Shown here in pieces: positions 1-6,545 of a stretch of 49,912 bases of DNA. The first letter of the stretch is position 1. The number at the start of each line of letters is the position of its first letter. The position numbers were made by a program, and so were the translations under genes. A model generated the notes under the pieces. The model searched no databases and was not told where the DNA came from. It worked only from the letters and a program-made list of their open reading frames with translations. Location: NCBI GenBank assembly GCA_036003705.1, contig DASYSE010000081.1, positions 1 to 49,912 on the forward strand. Direction: 5' to 3'. This DNA is from CALGFH01 sp036003705 (GTDB lineage Bacteria; Actinomycetota; CALGFH01).

Positions 1-227
1 GAACCGCGCGAGCCTATGGACGCCGCCGCCAGGGGCTTGCCACGCTCAGTCGTTCACAGGACGTTCCGACCACAATGTCGATCAGGGGCAGGTGGTTTCA
101 TGACCGAAACCGGCAAGTCGAACTACCCAGTTACGACGCCCGGCTTCCCAGGGGTCTGGTGGAGTTCATGACAAGCCGTGAGTGCAGTTTTCCGATGCGT
201 TGATCCGCTTCGACTGGTGGTGTCGTC
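1..227. other. No recognisable gene at the window's left end
   Basis: I see no protein family, RNA or repeat in this stretch. Short open frames on both strands have no domain signature. It lies upstream of the FG-GAP fragment, whose frame is closed by a TGA at 201-203, so any original 5' part of that gene is not present here in frame. Confidence 0.4.
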
Positions 228-743
228 CTGAGCGGGGCCGGCAGCCAGCTGTTCAGCCAGGATAGCCCGGGGGTGGTCGGGACGGCCGAGCGCGGCGACC
301 AGTTCGGGTCGGCGCTGGCCGCCGGGGACTTTGACAACGACGGCTTTGCGGATCTGGCGGTTGGGGTCGTGCACGAGGGTGTCGGCGCCGCGATCGGGGC
401 TGGGGCGGTGAATGTGCTGTATGGGTCGGCCGGTGGGCTGACCGGTAGCGGCAACCAGCAGTTCTGGCAGGGAGCCGGCGGGGTGGCCGGCACCGCCGAG
501 AGCGGCGACGCATTCGGCTGGTCGCTGGCGACCGGCGACTTCGACAACGATGGCCTCGCCGACCTCGCCGTCGGTGTCCCCTTCGAGGACATCGGCGCCA
601 TCGACGGCGCGGGCGCCGTCAACGTGATGTACGGCTCGGCCGACGGGCTGACCGCCGCCGGCGACCAGCAGTTCTGGCAAGGCGCCAGTGGAGTAGCGGG
701 CACCGCCGAGACCTTCGACACCTTCGGCTTTGCACTCACCTAG
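228..743 (+). pseudogene. FG-GAP/VCBS repeat protein fragment
   Basis: This encodes at least two full FG-GAP repeats, recognised by the calcium-binding core DFDNDG followed by LADLAVGVP, the linker NVLYGSAGGLT and the segment QQFWQGAGGVAGTAE. FG-GAP repeats build beta-propeller extracellular proteins, as in integrin alpha chains and bacterial surface or secreted proteins. The frame is open from 204, and repeat-like sequence (SQLFSQDSPGVVGTAE) lies upstream of the first possible GTG start at 273, so the gene has lost its N-terminus and signal peptide. It also ends abruptly at FGFALT, where other repeats continue with ATGDFDNDG, so the C-terminus is missing too. A fragment of a larger secreted propeller is the best reading. 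A short functional protein from 273 cannot be excluded. Confidence 0.7.
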
Positions 744-845
744 CACCCGGCGCCGCGCATCCGCGGCTGCAGCCACACAGCCACCAGCACCGTGCTGGCC
801 GGTTCCAGCGCCACGCCAACCTCCAGATAGGGCTCGTGGTTGGCC
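740..845 (-). pseudogene. Unidentified coding remnant (C-terminal end)
   Basis: On the minus strand about 35 codons before a TAG at 742-740 have the third-position G/C pattern of genes here and read ...EPYLEVGVALEPASTVLVAV.... Codon quality drops above about position 850, suggesting a breakpoint. I do not recognise the family. Its stop overlaps the stop of the FG-GAP fragment, so two gene ends meet tail to tail. This is probably another piece of the debris in this accessory patch, and confidence is low because it rests on codon pattern alone. Confidence 0.25.
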
Positions 846-930
846 GTCTGATGTGGCGTGCAAGTGGCACGGGCTGGCGAGGCCGAACCCGGCTCGGAGC
901 TGGCCGCTCGGGGGTGCCAGCGAGGCTGCG

Positions 931-976
931 GACTACGTAGGACTACGTCGAGTATCCCGCACAACGGGGATATCCC
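931..976 (+). promoter_or_regulatory. Tandem repeat plus palindrome upstream of secreted genes
   Basis: A 10-bp unit is repeated in tandem at 931-940 and 941-950 (GACTACGTAG, GACTACGTCG); the first contains the palindrome CTACGTAG. Close downstream is the perfect palindrome GGGATATCCC at 967-976, itself preceded by a half site TATCCC at 953-958. Such clustered symmetric sites are typical of regulator binding regions and lie 47-90 nt before the first secreted peptide gene. The cognate regulator is unknown; a LuxR/NarL-type protein is only a guess. Confidence 0.35.
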
Positions 977-1022
977 GACCAGGCGGACAAAGAGCATGCT
1001 CCCCGCGGGGGAAGGGGGGTGA

Positions 1023-1178
1023 TTGCAGAAAGCCCAAGCCCGCTCGCTGCTGCTCGCGGTTGCGCTGAGCCTGGTCGCCGCGCCGGCGTTCGCCGATGCC
1101 GGGGGTGGCCCTGGCAGCAACAACGGGTGTGCGGGCCACCAGCCGCCACCGCCGCCAAGCGGAGGTGGCGGCAAGTAG
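1023..1178 (+). CDS. Small secreted peptide, 51 aa
   Basis: A TTG start lies directly after an in-frame TGA (1020-1022) and behind the purine tract GGGGGAAGGGGGG, so this is the only reasonable start. The product has a textbook signal peptide: positive N-region (MQKAQARS), hydrophobic core (LLLAVALSLVAA) and an AFA-D cleavage site near residue 24. The mature part is about 27 residues: glycine-rich, one cysteine, a run of five prolines and a GGGGK tail. No family is recognised. It is followed 55 bp downstream by a second secreted protein on the same strand, so the two are probably co-transcribed and end at the terminator at 1737. Its third-position GC pattern fits a real gene. Confidence 0.5.
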   Translation: MQKAQARSLLLAVALSLVAAPAFADAGGGPGSNNGCAGHQPPPPPSGGGGK

Positions 1179-1233
1179 CAACGAAACGACGACACCGTTC
1201 GGACCTTTCTCCAGCGGCACGAGAGGAGAAACA

Positions 1234-1713
1234 TTGAAGAGGCGGATCCTGCTCCCACTCGCGGTATTCGTGATTGCGCTCATGATCCCGAGCGTCGCAT
1301 TCGCACAGAGTGGACACTTCGTCACCGGTGGTGCAAACGCACCGGAGTGCACCGACATCGGAACGCAGGTGCAGTGTACGGGCAAGGTCGCTGGTCTCGG
1401 CGGCACGACGTTCGAGATCACGGTCGCGGCCTCGGGCATCGCGACGGTCGAATGCGAGAATCCGGGCGGAAACATCGCTCCTGGTCAGGACACGGCGGTC
1501 AATGTGGCTGGAAGCAGTGGGCCGCTGCCGACGCCGCGGAACGGCCAGTACGAGTTCACCGTCACGACCGACCCTCCCACCGTTCCGAACTACCCAACGT
1601 GCCCGAATCCACAGTGGATCGCACACGTCGTTGACGTGACGTTCGGCGACGCGACGCTCTCGCTCTTCGAGGACGGCGTGCTTTCCGACACGATCACGGT
1701 GCCGGTCACCTAG
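1234..1713 (+). CDS. Secreted protein of unknown function, 159 aa
   Basis: The start chosen is TTG at 1234, preceded by GAGAGGAGA with good spacing and immediately followed by a clear signal peptide: MKRRILL, a hydrophobic core (PLAVFVIALMIPSVAFA) and cleavage at AFA-Q near residue 25. The longer frame from 1096 would bury this signal peptide. The mature protein, about 134 residues, has four or five cysteines, many Thr/Val/Gly residues and alternating polar-hydrophobic stretches typical of an immunoglobulin-like or beta-sandwich secreted protein. I do not recognise a family. GC content is visibly lower than in the surrounding genes, consistent with acquired DNA. A strong hairpin terminator follows 24 bp after the stop. 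Confidence 0.65.
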   Translation: MKRRILLPLAVFVIALMIPSVAFAQSGHFVTGGANAPECTDIGTQVQCTGKVAGLGGTTFEITVAASGIATVECENPGGNIAPGQDTAVNVAGSSGPLPTPRNGQYEFTVTTDPPTVPNYPTCPNPQWIAHVVDVTFGDATLSLFEDGVLSDTITVPVT

Positions 1714-1736
1714 CCCGGCAAGCTGACCCACGACAC

Positions 1737-1770
1737 AAAGGGAAGCCCCACAGCTGCGGGGCTTCCCTTT
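1737..1770 (+). terminator. Rho-independent terminator after secreted genes
   Basis: A perfect 13-bp stem: the left arm AAAGGGAAGCCCC (1737-1749) pairs with GGGGCTTCCCTTT (1758-1770) around an 8-nt loop, and the right arm runs into TTTCTT. It ends the secreted-protein pair. Because the arms are A-rich on the left and T-rich on the right, it can act in both directions. Confidence 0.85.
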
Positions 1771-1859
1771 CTTGACGCCCAGGCCTGACTCAACCTGTCG
1801 CCGCTTATCCTGATTCCACCGTCGAGCTGGTCAGCTGGCAGTTGTTGCCGTTCAACCCG

Positions 1860-2264
1860 CGAGGTTCGTATGGAAGCCCAGGACGCCACCGGCAGCTTTT
1901 GGTTCCCTGGCAGCGAAGTGGTGCCGACGGCCCCGCCGAGAATGATCCCGAAGCCGCCCGTGTCGGGAAAGCCGGAGAATCCGGTACCGGTCACGAGGTC
2001 GCGGCTGACCAGGGTGTCGGACGCCCCAACAATGATCCCGTCGCCGTTGTATCTCAGGCGGTTGTGCTCGATGCGGTTGGCCGCGACGGCCTCGCCGCCC
2101 ATGTCGATCGCCGAGCCGCCGCTGTGGGACACCGCATTGCTTCGGATGGTGTTGCGGGAGCTTGCGGCGGTCATCTGGATCCCGTGATCGTTGCCATCGA
2201 GCTTGTTGTTCTGGATGCGGCTGTCATCGACGCCAAAGAAATTCATGGCGTAGCCGTGGCTCAT
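1860..2264 (-). pseudogene. Parallel beta-helix (NosD/pectate-lyase-like) fragment
   Basis: The minus strand encodes repeated right-handed beta-helix rungs: SRIQNNKLDGNDHGIQM, NTIRSNAVSHSGGSAIDM, NRIEHNRLRYNGDGIIV and FGIILGG. These N-x-(I/L)-x-x-N patterns are typical of PbH1 repeats in NosD-like, mannuronan epimerase-like and secreted carbohydrate-acting proteins. Only about four or five rungs remain. Upstream, towards 2323, the frame immediately becomes the terminator and tRNA, so the N-terminal part and any signal peptide are gone. Towards 1860 the repeat pattern dissolves, and the frame then runs through the terminator at 1737-1770. It is a truncated remnant lying just downstream of the tRNA 3' end. 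Confidence 0.7.
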
Positions 2265-2322
2265 CCTCGGCACCGATGTGAGCAATCGGTGAGCATCTGG
2301 ATCCGGCCAGGCCAGAACGCAG

Positions 2323-2349
2323 ACAGAGCCCCAGGACCTGGGGCTCTGT
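2323..2349 (-). terminator. Hairpin just downstream of tRNA-Pro
   Basis: ACAGAGCCCCAG (2323-2334) and CTGGGGCTCTGT (2338-2349) form a perfect 12-bp stem with a 3-nt loop, 2 nt from the encoded CCA end of the tRNA. Its position fits the tRNA's transcription end. The following minus-strand sequence is not strongly T-rich, so termination strength is uncertain. Confidence 0.6.
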
Positions 2350-2351
2350 GG

Positions 2352-2428
2352 TGGTCGGGATGCCGGGATTTGAACCCGGGGCCTCCACGTCCCGAACGTG
2401 GCGCGCTGCCAAGCTGCGCTACATCCCG
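2352..2428 (-). tRNA. tRNA-Pro (anticodon CGG), CCA encoded
   Basis: The reverse strand folds as a full cloverleaf. The acceptor stem is CGGGATG pairing with CATCCCG. The D arm has GCGC pairs around AGCTTGGCA. The anticodon stem CCACG/CGTGG surrounds loop TTCGGGA, giving anticodon CGG, which reads CCG proline codons. The T arm is CCGGG-TTCAAAT-CCCGG. The discriminator is A and the CCA is encoded. All stems pair. The region beyond its 3' end (lower coordinates) is accessory debris, as expected of a tRNA used as an integration site. Confidence 0.95.
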
Positions 2429-2461
2429 TTTCGAGGTGGCAGTGTACCTGACCCTTCGCCG

Positions 2462-2983
2462 TCAGGCGGCGGGGGTGTGGGAGCCGCCGGGTTGGCCGCC
2501 GAGGAGGCGGCGCAGGTCGGGTTCGGCCTGGAGGGTGGTGAGGGCCAGGACCTCGTCGGCGGGCTCGAAGGGGCCGGTGTCGGCGGCGAGCACCTGGTCG
2601 CCGTGGATGACGGCGACCACGGTGGCGCCAGGGGGGAGGTCGAGGTCGGCCGGTCGGTGACCGAGGGCCGGGGCGTCCTCGTCGAGGGTCAGCTCCACCA
2701 GCGCCACCCCGCGGCCACGCTCGGCCCTGAGCAGGGCGACCACGTCCTGGACCCCGACCGCGGTCTCCAGCAGCCAGGTCATGACGGCCGGGGCCGAGAC
2801 GGCGGTGTCGACACCCCAGTCGTCGGTGAACATCCAGGTGTTCTTGGGGTTGTTGACCCGCGCGACCACCCGGGGCACGGCATACCAGCGCTTGACCAGC
2901 AGGCTGACCACCAGGTTGTCCTCGTCGTCGCCGGTGGCCGCGACCACCGTGTCGACGGTGTCGAGGCCGAGGCGATCCAGCAT
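2462..2983 (-). pseudogene. TrkA-like RCK protein lacking its Rossmann N-terminus
   Basis: The 173-residue product matches the second half of TrkA_N plus a TrkA_C domain: VVAATGDDEDNLV, then VPRVVARVNNPKN, then a C-terminal RCK_C part. A complete TrkA (compare CeoC at 7241-7990) begins with the nucleotide-binding GxGxxG strand, about 55 residues earlier. Here homology runs upstream of the ATG only to GDACEPS, where the kdpE stop codon (3010-3008) interrupts it. The gene was evidently cut at that point, and binding of NAD(H) is unlikely. Two DNA stretches, 2840-2881 (42 nt) and 2910-2946 (37 nt), are identical to parts of ceoC. If translated, it would be an isolated C-terminal regulatory domain. 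Confidence 0.75.
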
Positions 2984-3007
2984 CGACGGCTCGCAGGCGT
3001 CGCCCGG

Positions 3008-3715
3008 TCAGGCCTCCGCCGGCGCGGTGTCGGGCTCGGGGACCACGAACCGGTAGCCCATGCCCGGCTCGGTCAGCAGCAGCTGCGGCGCCGACGGGTC
3101 GTCGAGCTTCTTTCGCAGGTTGGCCATGTAGACCCGCAGGTACTGCGACTCGTCGCCGTAGCCGGGACCCCAGACCCGTTCGAGCAGGAAGCGGTGGGTG
3201 CACAGCCGGCCGGCGTTGGTGGCCAGCGTCTCCAGCAGCCGGTACTCGGTCGGGGTCAGCCGCACGGCGGCGCCGCCCCGTGTCACCAGCTTGGCGTCCA
3301 GGTCGATGGCAAGGTCGCCGGCCCGGATCACCCGCGGCCGGTCGGTGGCGGCGCCCTTGGCGTGGCGCAGGGCGACCCGGATGCGGGCCATCAGCTCGGC
3401 CACGCCGAACGGCTTGGTCACGTAGTCGTCGGCGCCGAGCTCCAGCGCGGTCACCTTGTCCCGCTCGCCGTCGATGGCGGTCAGCACCACCACCGGGACC
3501 TGGGTCCAGGTGCGCAGGCGGCGCAGCACCTCGAGGCCGTCGATGCCGGGCAGGCCGAGGTCGAGCACGACGCAGTCCGGCTGGTGGGTCTCGACCGCGG
3601 TCAGGGTGGCCTCCCCGCTGGCCGCGGTCAGCACCTCGTAGCCACGGACGCGGAGGTTGGCCGCGACCGCGCGGACGATCGGCGGCTCGTCGTCGACCAC
3701 CAGGACCCGGGTCAC
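3008..3715 (-). CDS. kdpE: KdpE-like response regulator
   Basis: OmpR/PhoB-family regulator of 235 residues. The receiver domain (about residues 3-115) has the acidic pair VVDDE at 6-10, phosphoacceptor Asp52 in VVLDLGLPG and the conserved lysine in YVTKPFG. The winged-helix DNA-binding domain (about 135-230) carries LTPTEYRLLETLATNAG and the C-terminal RVYMANLRKKLDDP...TEPGMGYRF, typical of KdpE. The GTG start at 3715 overlaps the kdpD stop by GTGA, so translation is coupled. KdpE classically activates the KdpFABC potassium pump, but no intact pump genes are in this window; only a kdpC remnant lies nearby. Its targets may therefore be elsewhere or have changed. Confidence 0.9.
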   Translation of the reverse strand: MTRVLVVDDEPPIVRAVAANLRVRGYEVLTAASGEATLTAVETHQPDCVVLDLGLPGIDGLEVLRRLRTWTQVPVVVLTAIDGERDKVTALELGADDYVTKPFGVAELMARIRVALRHAKGAATDRPRVIRAGDLAIDLDAKLVTRGGAAVRLTPTEYRLLETLATNAGRLCTHRFLLERVWGPGYGDESQYLRVYMANLRKKLDDPSAPQLLLTEPGMGYRFVVPEPDTAPAEA

Positions 3716-5274
3716 GGCCGGGCGGCCTCCCGGGCGGCGGCCCGGTCCTCCGCCGGCGCCTGGCGCGGCGAGACCGGGAGCGTGAGCACGAAGCTGGCGC
3801 CACCTCCGGGGGTGGTCTCGACGCGCAGGCTGCCTCCGTGCGCCTGCACGATCCCCCGGCAGATGGCCAGGCCCATGCCGGTCCCCTCGGGTCGTCTTCC
3901 GCCGCCCTTGAGCCGGTAGAACTGGTCGAACACCCGCTCTCGCTCCGGTCCGGGGATGCCCTGGCCGTGGTCGATCACCCGCAGCTCGACCGTTGGACCG
4001 GCCGGCCGGGCGACCACCTGGACGGGGCCGCCGGCGGCGTAGCTCCGGGCGTTGTCGAGCAGGTTGGTGAGCACCTGGTCCAGCCGGACCGGGTCGACCA
4101 GCACCGGCGCCAGCGTGTCGGGCACGTCGATATCCACCCGCTGCCTCGACGCGGCCCTGGCCCGGCGCAGCACCGGGCCGACCACCTCGCCGACCGAGGT
4201 CTCGACCAGGTGGGGGTCCAGTGCGCCGGCCTCGATGCGGGACATGTCGAGCAGGTTGTGGACCAGCCGGGTCAGCCGGTCGGCCTCGGTGTTGATGGTG
4301 GCCAGGAACTCGTCCCGGTCGGCCTCGCTCCACTCGACCTCCCGGTCGAGCAGGCTGGAGGCCGAGGCCTTGATCGAGGCCAGCGGCGTGCGCAGGTCAT
4401 GCGAGACCGAGTTGAGCAGGGCGGTTCGCAGCCGGTCGGTCTCCTGCAGGGCGATTGCCCGGTTGCGCTGCTCCTCCTGCTGGCCCTGCTCGACGGCCAG
4501 CGCGGCCTGGTTGGCGAAGGTGGCCAGCACCCGGCGCTCGGCCTCGCCGAACCCGGAGGAGTCGGGGCCGCCGGCCACCACCACCAGCGCCCCGACCACG
4601 TGCTCGCCGCTGCGCATGGGCACGGTGAGGGCCCGGCCCGGCTCCAGGTCGGCCCCGGCCGGGCCGCGAACCTGCACCGAGGTCTGGGAGGCGGCGGTGG
4701 CGAAGCGCTCCTGGAGGTCGTCGGGCATCTGGCCATCGACCGCGGCCATGCGGATGCCATCGCCCGACGGCAGCACGATCGCGCACCCGGCCAGGTCGAA
4801 CAGGGAGCGCACGGTGCGGACCACCCCATGGAGGGTGTCTCCGAGGCTGCCGTGGGCGACCAGGCTGGTCGACAGGTCGAACAGCATGCGGGTCTCGCGC
4901 TCCCGGCGCTCGGCCTGGGCGCGCCGGCGCTCGCTGGTCCCGACCAGCAGGCTGACCACGACGGCGACCAGCAGGTAGACACCGAGCGACAGGTAGTCCT
5001 GAGGGTCGTCGACGATGAGATGGTGGTAGGGCTGCAGGAACAGCACGTCGAAGGCGAGGAAGCCAAGGGCGGCGGCGGTGATGCCTGGGCCGAGACCGCC
5101 GGCGGCGGCCGCCGCGGTCACCACCAGCAGGTAGGCCAGCACCACGTTGGTCTTGGACACGTCGCCGCGGAAGACCAGCAGGGGCGCGGTGACCAGCGCC
5201 GTGCCGGCCACGGCCACGGCGTAGCCGAGCGCGCCCCGAGGCCCGCCCACCGCAAGCCGCCGAGGGACGTCCAT
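3712..5274 (-). CDS. kdpD: KdpD-like sensor histidine kinase without N-terminal KdpD/Usp domains
   Basis: A 520-residue membrane kinase. Residues 15-110 hold the DUF4118 four-helix membrane module of KdpD (GALGYAVAVAGTALV, FLAFDVLFLQPYHHL, LSLGVYLLVAVVVSLLVG). A GAF domain follows at about 125-265. The HisKA H-box SVSHDLRTPLASI carries His292, and the HATPase has N, G1 and G2 boxes (LLDNARSY, DHGQGIPG, GTGMGLAICRGI). Canonical KdpD is about 850-900 residues and has an N-terminal KdpD ATP-binding domain and a Usp domain ahead of DUF4118; both are absent. No clear ribosome site precedes the ATG. It pairs with kdpE. Signal input is probably altered compared with standard KdpD. Confidence 0.85.
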   Translation of the reverse strand: MDVPRRLAVGGPRGALGYAVAVAGTALVTAPLLVFRGDVSKTNVVLAYLLVVTAAAAAGGLGPGITAAALGFLAFDVLFLQPYHHLIVDDPQDYLSLGVYLLVAVVVSLLVGTSERRRAQAERRERETRMLFDLSTSLVAHGSLGDTLHGVVRTVRSLFDLAGCAIVLPSGDGIRMAAVDGQMPDDLQERFATAASQTSVQVRGPAGADLEPGRALTVPMRSGEHVVGALVVVAGGPDSSGFGEAERRVLATFANQAALAVEQGQQEEQRNRAIALQETDRLRTALLNSVSHDLRTPLASIKASASSLLDREVEWSEADRDEFLATINTEADRLTRLVHNLLDMSRIEAGALDPHLVETSVGEVVGPVLRRARAASRQRVDIDVPDTLAPVLVDPVRLDQVLTNLLDNARSYAAGGPVQVVARPAGPTVELRVIDHGQGIPGPERERVFDQFYRLKGGGRRPEGTGMGLAICRGIVQAHGGSLRVETTPGGGASFVLTLPVSPRQAPAEDRAAAREAARP

Positions 5275-5359
5275 GCAATCAGCATATGCCGCCCGGTGGA
5301 CCAGGCTTGCGCCTTGACGACTTCGTTGCGTCCCGGTGGGCTTCCTTCACGCCGTCTTT

Positions 5360-5485
5360 GTGACCGGGCGGGTCCGGGCGCTGGTCCGCGAGCACACCCA
5401 GGGCCGCGACCTCGGGTTTCTCGGCGAGCCGAGGGTGAATGTGCTGGAGTTGAACCTCGCCCTCGATACTGTCCCGGGCCGGTGA
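5360..5485 (+). pseudogene. kdpC: KdpC C-terminal remnant
   Basis: The plus strand reads VRALVREHTQGRDLGFLGEP and then RVNVLELNLALD before a TGA at 5483. This is the characteristic C-terminus of KdpC, the chaperone-like subunit of the potassium pump KdpFABC. Only about 35-40 residues remain of a usual 190 or so. Upstream, the match stops near 5360 and the frame closes at 5315-5317. It lies 25 bp ahead of a kdpD N-terminal fragment in the same orientation, exactly the kdpC-kdpD order of normal kdp operons, so it marks where a kdpABC operon once stood. Confidence 0.75.
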
Positions 5486-5510
5486 GTCCACTCCGACCGG
5501 GGGGAGGTGC

Positions 5511-5759
5511 ATGGCAGCAGACGACCGTCGCCGCGGGCGGCTCAAGGTCTTCCTCGGCGCGGCCGCCGGCGTCGGCAAGACCTACGCCATGCTCGGTGAG
5601 GCCCGCGACCTCAAGGCGGCCGGGGTGGACGTGGTGATCGGATACTGGAGGGAGCTGCTCGGCCAGTCGATCATCGCCAGCATCCTGCGCGAGACAGACG
5701 GGGTCGACGTCCACATCATCGCCGACCGAGGAGGGAGCTCCGGTGGCCCGCAGCGATAG
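5511..5759 (+). pseudogene. kdpD: KdpD N-terminus with large in-frame internal deletion
   Basis: The 82-residue product starts with the KdpD sensor domain: GRLKVFLGAAAGVGKTYAML contains the Walker A GAAAGVGKT. At residue 45, after DVVIGY, it jumps directly to WRELLGQSIIASILRETDGV and DVHIIAD, which is the end of the KdpD Usp domain. Roughly 300 residues between these two points in a standard KdpD are missing, and the reading frame is kept. The product overlaps the following DUF4118 gene by 17 bp, the next module of KdpD. It could be translated (ATG at 5511 behind GGGGGAGG), but its nucleotide-binding and regulatory domains cannot fold normally. Confidence 0.75.
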
Positions 5760-6528
5760 AAGGCTCGAGATCGACGGTGAGGGCGCCTTCTGGGCGGTGG
5801 CCGGCTTCGCGGCCAGTGTGGTGGCCGGGGTCGCGCTCCGGCCGCTGCGGGAGTCGGCCGGGCTGGAGAACGTCGTGGTCGTCTACGTGATCGTGGTCGC
5901 GCTGACCGCCGCCATCGGCGGTCGGGCCGCCGGACTGGCGTCCTCGTTGTCGGCGGCGCTGGCCTACAACTACTTCTTCACCACACCGTACGAGACGCTC
6001 CGCATCGACTCGCTCGAGCAGGTGGCAACGGTCGTGCTGCTGTTCGTGGCCGGCCTGCTGGCCAGCCTCGGCGGCCGGGCCACCCGCAAGGCCAGGGTCG
6101 AGGCTCGCGAGGAGGCAGACGTGCTGCAGATGCTGACCGCCGTCAACCTGGCCGCGGCCCGCGGCGGCCAGCTGGCCGACGGGGTCGCCGCCCAGGGCCT
6201 GCAGGAGCTGCTCCAGGCGCGGGCGGTCCGGGTGGTCCGGGACGGGCCGGCCGGCGGCCGGGTGGTCGCCGAGGCCGGGCAGCTCGCCGGCGAGCTGGAT
6301 CTGGACAGCCTGCCCCACCTGGACGAGGAGGGCCGGATCCCCTCCGGCCACCGCCGCTCGGTCGGGGGCACGCTGGTCCTCCCGGCCGAGGGTGCCGTCA
6401 TCGACCTGGTCCGCCGCAACCGCAAGGTCGGTTCCCTCGTGGTCGTCCCCGCCGAGGACCGCCCCATCCTGCGCACCACCCGCATGGCCATCGCGGCGAC
6501 CGCGCACGCCCTGGCCAACGCCCGCTGA
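5743..6528 (+). CDS. DUF4118 membrane protein, kinase-less KdpD-like
   Basis: A 261-residue protein starting at GTG 5743 behind GAGGGAGC. Residues 15-110 form the four-helix KdpD membrane module (FWAVAGFAASVVAGVAL, VVVVYVIVVALTAAIGG, AALAYNYFFTTPYETLRI, VATVVLLFVAGLLASLGG). The FF-TTPYETL segment is the DUF4118 hallmark. A short coiled linker and a degenerate GAF-like region (about 120-255) follow. There is no HisKA or ATPase domain, so it cannot phosphorylate. It continues the module order of the KdpD fragment upstream and may be the surviving middle of a broken kdpD, or a stand-alone sensor that pairs with another kinase. The long undisturbed frame favours some retained function. Confidence 0.7.
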   Translation: MARSDRRLEIDGEGAFWAVAGFAASVVAGVALRPLRESAGLENVVVVYVIVVALTAAIGGRAAGLASSLSAALAYNYFFTTPYETLRIDSLEQVATVVLLFVAGLLASLGGRATRKARVEAREEADVLQMLTAVNLAAARGGQLADGVAAQGLQELLQARAVRVVRDGPAGGRVVAEAGQLAGELDLDSLPHLDEEGRIPSGHRRSVGGTLVLPAEGAVIDLVRRNRKVGSLVVVPAEDRPILRTTRMAIAATAHALANAR

Positions 6529-6533
6529 GGGCG

Positions 6534-6539
6534 TACGAT
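6534..6539 (+). promoter_or_regulatory. -10 box (TACGAT) of a probable leaderless gene
   Basis: TACGAT ends exactly 6 nt before the ATG at 6546 and no Shine-Dalgarno precedes that ATG. This geometry places transcription start at or next to the start codon. No convincing -35 is visible, as is common in actinobacteria. Confidence 0.5.
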
Positions 6540-6545
6540 CAGGGC

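Noticed and set aside
204..743. Selenocysteine or readthrough at the end of the FG-GAP frame
   Set aside because: The stop is TAG and the sequence beyond it does not continue the repeat in any frame.
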